NCBI GenBank assembly: GCA_026985945.1
Contig: JALSPN010000283.1
Span: forward strand, 1-6,047
Source of the DNA: Thermodesulfobacteriales bacterium
GTDB taxonomy: Bacteria > Desulfobacterota > Thermodesulfobacteria > Thermodesulfobacteriales > Thermodesulfatatoraceae
Direction of reading: 5' to 3'
Length of the DNA: 6,047 nt
Positions 1 to 5,469 of the stretch are shown here, one piece after another. The notes below the pieces were generated by a model, which was not told the origin of the DNA, searched no databases, and worked only from the letters and a program-made list of their open reading frames with translations. The stretch's first letter is position 1. Each line of letters begins with the position of its first letter. Both the position numbers and the translations under genes were made by a program.

Positions 1-79
1 CCAGCCGGAGGAACTCAAAGAACTCAAACTTTTTTTGGAAAAGGAAATATCCGCCCCGGTGGAATTAAGAAATGTCTAG
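1..79 (+). CDS. C-terminal end of an unidentified upstream gene (partial)
   Basis: An open frame enters from the left edge (first full codon at 2) and stops at TAG 77-79, giving 25 residues. They are charged and helix-like: the stretch begins PEELKELKLFLEKE and ends VELRNV. The composition looks like real coding sequence. The stop overlaps the start of the next gene by 8 nt (ATG at 72), a spacing typical of translationally coupled operon genes, which supports both reading frames. The fragment is too short to assign a family and I do not recognise it. It implies that the M48 protease is not the first gene of its transcript. Confidence 0.6.
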   Translation, partial: QPEELKELKLFLEKEISAPVELRNV

Positions 80-902
80 AATACGAGCCTTTTATTTTTT
101 TATTTTAGCACTTTTTATCCTGATTCTTGCGGCGTGTGCTACCGCCCCTGTTACAGGCCGCCAGCAGTTAATCCTGATAGACCCCCGGACCGAACTTCGT
201 CTGGGATTAGAGGCCAGCCGGGAAATCCTCCGCAAAGAAAAAATCTGCCGTGACCCCCGCTTAAACCGTATTGTTAGAATAGTTGGGGAACGCATCGCCC
301 GGGCCACGGAAAAGGACCTCCCCTGGGAATTTTTTGTGATAGACAAACCCAAAGTAGTTAACGCCTTTTGTCTGCCCGGTGGTAAGGTTTTTGTCTATAC
401 GGGCATCATTCCGGTAGCCCAAAACGAAGCAGGGCTTGCCGCGGTGATGGGCCATGAAATAGCCCATGCCATCGCACGTCACGGTGCCGAAAGAGTAAGC
501 CTCGGGATCATCGCCACCCTGGGAGAAGTGGCCCTCAGCGAACTCCTGGATCTTAAAGATCCCCAGACCAGAAAGATCTTTCTTGCCGCCTATGGTATTG
601 GGGCTACAGTGGGTCTTATTCTACCTTACAGTCGCAAACAGGAGCTTGAAGCCGATCATATCGGGCTTTATCTCATGGCCAAGGCCGGTTATGACCCTCG
701 CGAGGCGGTTTTCTTCTGGAAGAGGATGAGGGAGGCGGCCCGTGGAAAACCCAGGCCCCCGGCCTTCCTTTCCACCCATCCTGCAGACGAAGAGCGTATC
801 GCCCAGATAAAACGCCTTCTTCCCCGGGTAATACCCCTTTACGAAGCCTCCCCTCAGAAGTTTGGAAAGGGTGAGAAACTCCCTTCTCCTCGTTGCCCTT
901 GA
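72..902 (+). CDS. M48-family zinc metalloprotease, lipoprotein (LoiP/YcaL/BepA-like)
   Basis: This is a 276-residue periplasmic zinc endopeptidase anchored as a lipoprotein. Residues 1-22 form a lipoprotein signal peptide: Arg3 and Arg5, a hydrophobic core, and lipobox L19-A20-A21-C22. Ala at +2 predicts outer-membrane sorting by the Lol rule. The zinc site is H128-E-I-A-H132, with Glu129 as the catalytic base. A second motif, E191-L-E-A-D195, matches the family E-x-x-A-D that supplies the third ligand (probably E191). A C-terminal STHP motif places His236 where BepA-type proteases have an extra His near the metal. The size fits the short LoiP/YcaL lipoproteins, and no TPR domain follows, unlike BepA. 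Family members degrade or help assemble outer-membrane proteins; the substrate here is unknown. The ATG at 72 is preceded by GGTGGA (58-63) and overlaps the upstream stop. Family assignment is firm; the ortholog name is not. Confidence 0.93.
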   Translation: MSRIRAFYFFILALFILILAACATAPVTGRQQLILIDPRTELRLGLEASREILRKEKICRDPRLNRIVRIVGERIARATEKDLPWEFFVIDKPKVVNAFCLPGGKVFVYTGIIPVAQNEAGLAAVMGHEIAHAIARHGAERVSLGIIATLGEVALSELLDLKDPQTRKIFLAAYGIGATVGLILPYSRKQELEADHIGLYLMAKAGYDPREAVFFWKRMREAARGKPRPPAFLSTHPADEERIAQIKRLLPRVIPLYEASPQKFGKGEKLPSPRCP

Positions 903-938
903 GTTTTTTTCACGGTAAAGTTTTAGCCAAACTCGGAA

Positions 939-944
939 AGAGGG
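939..944 (+). promoter_or_regulatory. Ribosome binding site supporting the TTG start of ffh
   Basis: AGAGGG lies 6 nt before TTG 951. The TTG start is needed to produce the conserved Ffh N-terminus (MFENLSERL). The next in-frame ATG would only give Met65 and remove most of the N domain, so this site decides the start. Confidence 0.6.
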
Positions 945-950
945 TTCTTC

Positions 951-2279
951 TTGTTTGAAAATCTTAGTGAACGCTTAGAAAGCACTTTTAAGAGGCTTCG
1001 AGGGCGCGGCAAACTCACCCCTTCTGACGTGGAAAAGGGGCTGAGGGAAGTCCGTCTGGCCCTTTTAGAGGCCGATGTTCACTTCCGGGTTGTAAAGGAT
1101 TTTATCAACCGTGTCAAAGAAAGGGCGCTTGGGGCAGAGGTCATGGAAAGCCTCACCCCCGCCCAGCAGCTCATCAAGATCGTCCACGAAGAACTCATCC
1201 ACACCCTGGGAGATACTGCAGTTCCGCTCAATCTTTCCGGAGTCAGGCCCGTCCCCATTCTCCTGGTAGGGCTGCAGGGCTCTGGTAAGACTACCACCGC
1301 CGCAAAACTTGCTCGTTTTCTGAAAAAGAAGGGCCTCAAACCCTTTCTTGTCCCCGCAGATGTATACCGGCCGGCAGCTATTGACCAGCTCAAAACCCTT
1401 GCCAGGCAGGTAGGAGCCCCCTGCTTTGAAAGTGATCCCTCTCAAGATCCCGTTGAGATCGTAAAGCTGGCCCTGGCAGAGGCCAAAGCCAAAGGTTACG
1501 ACGTGGCTATCATCGATACCGCAGGGCGGCTTCATATCGACGAAGAAATGATGGCAGAAGTGGCCCGTATCAAAGAAGCCGTCTCTCCCCGGGAAGTCCT
1601 TCTGGTAGCCGATGCCATGACCGGTCAGGACGCGGTCAATATAGCCAAAAATTTCCACGAAAAAGTCGGGCTTACCGGGGTTATCCTCACTAAAGTGGAA
1701 GGTGACGCCCGGGGGGGTGCGGCCCTTTCCATCCGGGCGGTGACGGGCTGCCCCATCAAATTTCTGGGAACCGGGGAAAAGCTTGAGGCCCTTGAGGTAT
1801 TTCACCCGGATCGCATGGCCTCCCGCATCCTGGGAATGGGAGACGTCCTTTCCCTCATCGAGAAGGCCCAGGAGGCCTTTGACTTTAAAAAGGCCAAAGA
1901 GCTTCAGGAAAAACTCAAAAAAGAGGCCTTTACCCTGGAAGATCTGCGAGATCAGATCCGCCAGGTGAAACGCCTGGGGGCCCTGGAAAATATTCTCAAA
2001 CTCATCCCGGGCCTGGGGAACAAACTCAAAGATCTTCCCTTTGATGAAAAAGAGCTGATCCGTATGGAAGCCATCATAAATTCCATGACCCCGGAGGAGA
2101 GAAGAAACCCCAAGATTATCAATGCCAGTCGCAAAAGGCGGATTGCCAAAGGAAGCGGCACCACCGTCCAGGATGTTAACCGGTTACTCAAAAGTTACGA
2201 AGAGATGAGGCGGCTTTTCAAAAGAATGCGTAAAAAAGGTGGCATCCAGGCCCTTGCCCGAAACTTATTTGGCATGTAA
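951..2279 (+). CDS. ffh: Signal recognition particle protein Ffh (SRP54 GTPase)
   Basis: Ffh binds the 4.5S/6S SRP RNA and signal sequences of nascent membrane proteins, and docks with FtsY in a GTP-dependent way. The 442 residues match the usual length (E. coli about 453). Order: N domain about 1-95 (MFENLSERL start, LLEADV at 39-44); G domain about 96-295 with P-loop [10 protein letters not shown] (107-116), [11 protein letters not shown] (137-147), DTAGR (189-193), [10 protein letters not shown] (247-256) and GTGEK (273-277); M domain about 300-442 with finger-loop IPGLGNKLK (352-360) and the RNA-binding segment [14 protein letters not shown] (397-410). Two oddities: position 250 is Glu where TKxD normally has the guanine-specificity Asp, and the M domain has few methionines. 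The start is TTG at 951. It lies 48 nt after the protease and 34 nt before rpsP, in the classical ffh-rpsP order. FtsY and the SRP RNA gene are not in the window. Confidence 0.98.
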   Translation: MFENLSERLESTFKRLRGRGKLTPSDVEKGLREVRLALLEADVHFRVVKDFINRVKERALGAEVMESLTPAQQLIKIVHEELIHTLGDTAVPLNLSGVRPVPILLVGLQGSGKTTTAAKLARFLKKKGLKPFLVPADVYRPAAIDQLKTLARQVGAPCFESDPSQDPVEIVKLALAEAKAKGYDVAIIDTAGRLHIDEEMMAEVARIKEAVSPREVLLVADAMTGQDAVNIAKNFHEKVGLTGVILTKVEGDARGGAALSIRAVTGCPIKFLGTGEKLEALEVFHPDRMASRILGMGDVLSLIEKAQEAFDFKKAKELQEKLKKEAFTLEDLRDQIRQVKRLGALENILKLIPGLGNKLKDLPFDEKELIRMEAIINSMTPEERRNPKIINASRKRRIAKGSGTTVQDVNRLLKSYEEMRRLFKRMRKKGGIQALARNLFGM

Positions 2280-2300
2280 AAATGCTCCAATCTTGAAATA

Positions 2301-2309
2301 AGGAGGTGA
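2301..2309 (+). promoter_or_regulatory. Strong Shine-Dalgarno for rpsP (GTG start)
   Basis: AGGAGGTGA matches the 16S rRNA 3' end over nine bases and sits just before GTG 2314 (4 nt after the last matching base). It fixes the GTG start for S16 and suggests efficient initiation despite the non-ATG codon. Confidence 0.85.
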
Positions 2310-2313
2310 CAAG

Positions 2314-2562
2314 GTGGCCATCAGAATCAGACTCATGCGCAGAGGACGCCGAAATCGGCCTTTTTATCGTGTGGTAGCGGCGGAAGCCTCGGCTCCGCGA
2401 GATGGAAAGTTTCTTGAAATCCTGGGATATTATGATCCCCTTAAAGAACCCTACGAATTTAAGGTCGATGCCGAAAAGGTCAAAAAATGGCTATCTAAAG
2501 GGGCTGAACCCACCGAAACGGTGCGAGCCCTTTTAAAACGTAGTGGCCTTCTAAATAATTAG
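2314..2562 (+). CDS. rpsP: 30S ribosomal protein S16 (bS16)
   Basis: This 82-residue protein is a component of the 30S body that binds 16S rRNA and aids assembly. The family signature is clear: IRIRLMRRG at the N-terminus, [10 protein letters not shown] (about 14-23), [16 protein letters not shown] (about 27-42), then a C-terminal helix region with [15 protein letters not shown] (about 55-69) and LLKRSG. The length is normal for bacterial S16. GTG 2314 is chosen because it follows an ideal Shine-Dalgarno and gives the expected MAIRIRL start. It lies between ffh and khpA on the same strand, as in many bacteria. Confidence 0.98.
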   Translation: MAIRIRLMRRGRRNRPFYRVVAAEASAPRDGKFLEILGYYDPLKEPYEFKVDAEKVKKWLSKGAEPTETVRALLKRSGLLNN

Positions 2563-2610
2563 GGTGGCATAAGGTAAATACTGTACCTATATTGTGCTGA
2601 TGAAAGTTCA

Positions 2611-2620
2611 GGAGGGAGGT
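2611..2620 (+). promoter_or_regulatory. Tandem Shine-Dalgarno for khpA
   Basis: GGAGGGAGGT contains two overlapping GGAGG cores, ending 10 and 6 nt before ATG 2626. The nearer one has ideal spacing. A purine-rich double site may increase ribosome loading on this small gene. Confidence 0.75.
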
Positions 2621-2625
2621 TAAAG

Positions 2626-2865
2626 ATGGGAAAGCTGAAGGATCTTATCGAAGAGATTGCGAAGGCGTTGGTGGACAATCCCGAAGCGGTCCAGGTAAGG
2701 GAAATCGAGGGCGAGCAAACAGTGGTCATCGAGCTTAAGGTGGCCAAAGAAGACCTGGGTAAAGTGATCGGGAAACAGGGCCGAACGGCGCGCGCCATGC
2801 GGACCATCCTCAGTGCGGCTTCAACCAAACTTCGCAAACGGGCTGTGCTGGAAATTATCGAGTAA
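2626..2865 (+). CDS. khpA: KH-domain RNA-binding protein KhpA (YlqC family)
   Basis: This 79-residue protein is a single KH domain. The nucleic-acid-binding GxxG loop is G49-K-Q-G52 within [15 protein letters not shown], preceded by an N-terminal helix ([16 protein letters not shown], about 7-22) and a beta strand (TVVIELKVA). Size and sequence are those of the KhpA/YlqC family, a small cytoplasmic RNA-binding protein that in Gram-positive species pairs with KhpB/Jag and affects cell elongation and sRNA biology. A role in this organism is inference. The gene sits between rpsP and rimM, its standard place. Its TAA (2863-2865) directly abuts the rimM ATG. Confidence 0.95.
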   Translation: MGKLKDLIEEIAKALVDNPEAVQVREIEGEQTVVIELKVAKEDLGKVIGKQGRTARAMRTILSAASTKLRKRAVLEIIE

Positions 2866-3393
2866 ATGTCCCGTAAGGTCCGGATAGGAAAGATCACCCG
2901 GGCCCATGGCATGAAAGGGGAGGTGAAATTCCTCCCCTTTCTCATTAAAAACCCTGAAATCATCTCCGAACTTCCCCGGCTCTATCAACGCAAAGCCAGA
3001 GACTCCTTCGAGGCCTTGCTGCCCGAAACTATTAGGCCTGCTCCCGGAGGCGGTTTCCTTATCAAATTTCAGGGAGTGGATAGCCGGGAGGAGGCAGAAG
3101 CCCTTAAGGATTTAGAACTTTTTGCCGCCTTAGAAGATCTGCCCCCCAAAGAGGAAGGGGAGTATTACGTTTTTGAGCTGATAGGGCTTAAAGTCTTTCT
3201 TCCTAACGGGAGCCTTTTGGGAGAAGTGCGAGGGCTGATGCCCGTTGGCCCCTACGAGCTCCTGGAAATCAAAAAATTAGATGGCAAAACTCTCTATCTC
3301 CCCATGATAGACGAAATCGTTGAAGAAATTGATCTTGAGAAGGGAACCGTAAAGGTAAATCCTTTACCGGGGCTCCTGGAAGTTCAGGAATAA
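2866..3393 (+). CDS. rimM: Ribosome maturation factor RimM
   Basis: RimM binds S19 in the head of the 30S precursor and helps late 16S rRNA processing. The 175 residues match the usual length. The N-terminal RimM barrel (about 5-90) begins VRIGKITRAHGMKGEV (5-20), the family signature. A C-terminal PRC-barrel (about 97-172) contains the functionally important tyrosine pair Y100-Y101 in EGEYYVFELIGLKV, then LLGEV, LYLPMIDEIVEEIDLEKG and a terminal PLPGLLEV. Where many RimMs have G-(A/S)-N-D-V, this one reads GPYEL (128-132). The ATG directly follows the khpA stop with no spacer and no good Shine-Dalgarno (only GGA at 2850-2852), so translation is probably coupled to khpA. It is the last gene of the cluster: trmD and rplS do not follow. 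Confidence 0.97.
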   Translation: MSRKVRIGKITRAHGMKGEVKFLPFLIKNPEIISELPRLYQRKARDSFEALLPETIRPAPGGGFLIKFQGVDSREEAEALKDLELFAALEDLPPKEEGEYYVFELIGLKVFLPNGSLLGEVRGLMPVGPYELLEIKKLDGKTLYLPMIDEIVEEIDLEKGTVKVNPLPGLLEVQE

Positions 3394-3419
3394 AGAGGCG
3401 GGCCGGTGCCCGCCTCTTT
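3392..3419. terminator. Bidirectional intrinsic terminator shared by rimM and acs
   Basis: A perfect 12-bp inverted repeat (AAAGAGGCGGGC at 3392-3403, GCCCGCCTCTTT at 3408-3419) encloses a CGGT tetraloop. On the plus strand it runs into TCTTTTATTATTT; on the minus strand it runs into CTCTTTATT. The left arm starts within the rimM TAA (3391-3393), and the right arm ends 2 nt before the acs stop codon complement (3422-3424). The hairpin therefore fills the whole convergent gap. Confidence 0.93.
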
Positions 3420-3421
3420 TA

Positions 3422-5413
3422 TTATTTCTTACCCATCAGTTCTTCTCGCCCTTTGATGAGCTCATCAATCACGGAAGGATCCGCCAGGGTGGAGGTGTCT
3501 CCCAGGTCTTCGTACTGGCCGGTGGCAATCTTCCGGAGGATACGGCGCATGATCTTTCCGCTTCTGGTCTTGGGAAGACCGGAAACGAACTGGATATACT
3601 CCGGCGTGGCGATGGGCCCGATTACTTTGCGCATGTGCTGCTTGAGCTCCTGGCGCAATTCATCCGAGGGCTCGTAACCTTCTTTGAGGATTACGAAGGC
3701 GTAAATGGTCTCCCCTTTTACTTCGTGCGGAATGCCAATTACCGCGGCTTCTGCCACGGCGGGGTGAGCCACCAGGGCAGATTCAAGTTCCATGGTGCCC
3801 AGGCGGTGGCCAGAGACATTGATAACGTCGTCAAGGCGCCCCATAATCCAGAAGTAGCCGTCTTCGTCCCGACGGGCACCGTCACCGGTATAGTAATAGC
3901 CGGGGAAGCGGCTGAAATAAACATCTTTAAAGCGCTTCGGATCTCCCCAAACCCCGCGCAACATTCCCGGCCAGGCCCGTTTCATACACAGGTGGCCACC
4001 TTCATTCACATCTGCAGGGGTGCCATCGTCCTTAAGGATGATAGGCTCCACCCCCGGCAGAGGAACAGTGGCTGAACCGGGCTTCTGAGGGATGGCATAA
4101 GGCAGAGGAGAAATCAGAAAACCTCCGGTCTCCGTCTGCCACCAGGTATCTACGATGGGACAACGGCTGCGGCCAACGTGTTTGTGGTACCAGAGCCAGG
4201 CCTCAGGGTTAATGGGCTCTCCCACAGAGCCCAGAATCCTTAAGGAGGAAAGGTCGTATTTGTGGGGCCATTCGTCCCCTTCCCGCATCAAGGCCCGAAT
4301 TACCGTGGGGGCGGTGTAGAAAAGGGTTACCTTGTATTTCTGACAGAGCTCCCAGAAACGGCCCGGATGGGGGTAGGTGGGAACCCCTTCATACATAATT
4401 TCGGTGGCTCCTAAAGAAAGCGGGCCGTAAACGATGTAAGAATGGCCGGTAATCCAGCCGATGTCCGCCGTGCACCAGAAGATGTCTTCAGGCTTCAAAT
4501 CGAAGACCCACTGAAGGGTGTGCGCCACGTAAACCAAGTAACCACCTGTGGTGTGAAAGACCCCTTTGGGTTTACCAGTAGAACCTGAGGTATAGAGGAT
4601 GAAAAGGATATCTTCGGCATCCATTTCTTCACAATCACACCAGTCGGAAATATCTTCCGCATTGATGGCCTCGTGATACCAGATGTCGCGGCCTTCTACC
4701 CAGTCGATATCAAGGCCCAGGCGTTTAACCACGATACACTTTTCCACGGTAGGGCAATCTTTGAGGGCTTCGTCGGCATTCTTCTTGGCCACGATTTTCC
4801 GCCCGGCACGCCAGTATCCGTCTGCGGTAATAAGGAGTTTGGCCTCGCAGTCCTGGATACGGGTTTTCAAACTTTCAGCAGAAAAACCACCAAAGACCAC
4901 GGAGTGTATAGCACCGATCCTGGCACAGGCCAGCATCACGATGGGAAGCTCCGGGATCATCGGAAGATAAATGGCCACCCGGTCTCCCTTCTTGATGCCA
5001 AGCTTTTTAAGCACATTGGCAAAACGGCAGACCTCTCGATGAAGCATCTGGTAGGTATAGACCCGCACTTCTTCGTCAGGCTCCCCCTGCCAGATAATGG
5101 CCGCCTTGTTCTTGGTGGCCTCGGTAAGGTGACGATCAAGACAATTGTAGCAGGCGTTGAGCTTGCCACCCTCAAACCAGCGGATCTCCGGTTTATGAAA
5201 ATCCCAGTAACAGGTGCGATCCCAGAGTTTAAACCAGGTAATCAGCTCTTTGGCCCTCTCACTCCAGAAACCATCAGGGTCCTCAAGAGAGTAGCGGTAA
5301 ATTTCCTCGTAGTCGAATTTGGAGGAAATATAAGCCTCATCCCGCCCCTCTTGAGGAGGATAAAAAATGCGCTCCTCTTTTAAAACACTTTCAATTTTGG
5401 TGGGTTCAGACAT
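3422..5413 (-). CDS. acs: Acetyl-CoA synthetase, AMP-forming
   Basis: Acs activates acetate with ATP to acetyl-AMP, then transfers it to CoA, in the cytoplasm. The 663 residues compare with 652 in E. coli/Salmonella, and the key residues keep a constant +11 offset, so the extra length is all N-terminal. Order: ACAS N-terminal domain about 30-90; AMP-binding domain with P-loop [11 protein letters not shown] (274-284), GWITGHS (319-325), GSVGEP (395-400) and [10 protein letters not shown] (422-431, Trp425 limiting the pocket to acetate); hinge GRLDD (525-529, Asp528); C-terminal domain with SGHR (534-537) and PKTRSGK (614-620). Lys620 is the catalytic lysine, whose acetylation switches off Acs in many bacteria. 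Ile321 replaces a pocket Val common in enterics. The start at 5413 (MSEPTK) is chosen over an ATG at 5458, because AGGAGGTGA lies just upstream and the longer frame would run through the hairpin and this site. Porin lies upstream on the same strand; rimM converges. Confidence 0.97.
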   Translation of the reverse strand: MSEPTKIESVLKEERIFYPPQEGRDEAYISSKFDYEEIYRYSLEDPDGFWSERAKELITWFKLWDRTCYWDFHKPEIRWFEGGKLNACYNCLDRHLTEATKNKAAIIWQGEPDEEVRVYTYQMLHREVCRFANVLKKLGIKKGDRVAIYLPMIPELPIVMLACARIGAIHSVVFGGFSAESLKTRIQDCEAKLLITADGYWRAGRKIVAKKNADEALKDCPTVEKCIVVKRLGLDIDWVEGRDIWYHEAINAEDISDWCDCEEMDAEDILFILYTSGSTGKPKGVFHTTGGYLVYVAHTLQWVFDLKPEDIFWCTADIGWITGHSYIVYGPLSLGATEIMYEGVPTYPHPGRFWELCQKYKVTLFYTAPTVIRALMREGDEWPHKYDLSSLRILGSVGEPINPEAWLWYHKHVGRSRCPIVDTWWQTETGGFLISPLPYAIPQKPGSATVPLPGVEPIILKDDGTPADVNEGGHLCMKRAWPGMLRGVWGDPKRFKDVYFSRFPGYYYTGDGARRDEDGYFWIMGRLDDVINVSGHRLGTMELESALVAHPAVAEAAVIGIPHEVKGETIYAFVILKEGYEPSDELRQELKQHMRKVIGPIATPEYIQFVSGLPKTRSGKIMRRILRKIATGQYEDLGDTSTLADPSVIDELIKGREELMGKK

Positions 5414-5418
5414 GCCTC

Positions 5419-5427
5419 TCACCTCCT
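5419..5427 (-). promoter_or_regulatory. Strong Shine-Dalgarno of acs
   Basis: Read on the minus strand this is AGGAGGTGA, ending 5 nt before ATG 5413. It decides the acs start, and it lies only about 11 nt downstream of the hairpin at 5439-5464. Confidence 0.88.
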
Positions 5428-5438
5428 GATAAGATTTT

Positions 5439-5464
5439 AAAGGGGTGGCAGGAGCCACCCCTTT
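5439..5464 (-). terminator. Hairpin between porin and acs: porin terminator or acs leader attenuator
   Basis: A perfect 11-bp inverted repeat (AAAGGGGTGGC at 5439-5449, GCCACCCCTTT at 5454-5464) has a 4-nt loop, UCCU in the minus-strand RNA. It starts 5 nt after the porin stop codon (5470-5472). The T-tract after it is short on the minus strand (CCCCTTTAAAATCTT), so termination may be partial. It lies in the 5' leader of acs, with no room for a separate promoter between it and the Shine-Dalgarno. It could end porin transcripts, protect their 3' ends, or lower read-through into acs. The structure is seen; the role is inferred. Confidence 0.75.
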
Positions 5465-5469
5465 CTAAG

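Noticed and set aside
876..910. Possible terminator between the M48 gene and ffh (AAACTC 876-881 with GAGTTT 901-906, then a T-run)
   Set aside because: The stem is only six AT-rich base pairs around a 19-nt loop and lies mostly inside the coding region; too weak to call.
1065..1805. Long minus-strand open frame opposite ffh
   Set aside because: It lies wholly antisense to a clear Ffh gene, has no recognisable domain or ribosome site, and is explained by codon bias of the real gene.
2565..2580. TGGCAT resembling the -24 half of a sigma-54 promoter after rpsP
   Set aside because: No matching TTGC-type -12 element occurs at the required spacing.
4673..5383. Long plus-strand open frame opposite acs
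   Set aside because: Antisense shadow of the conserved Acs coding sequence; no family features and no start signals.
5414..5458. Longer acs start at ATG 5458, adding 15 residues
   Set aside because: The extension would be translated across the 11-bp hairpin and the strong Shine-Dalgarno at 5419-5427; it has no ribosome site of its own and is not part of the Acs family N-terminus.
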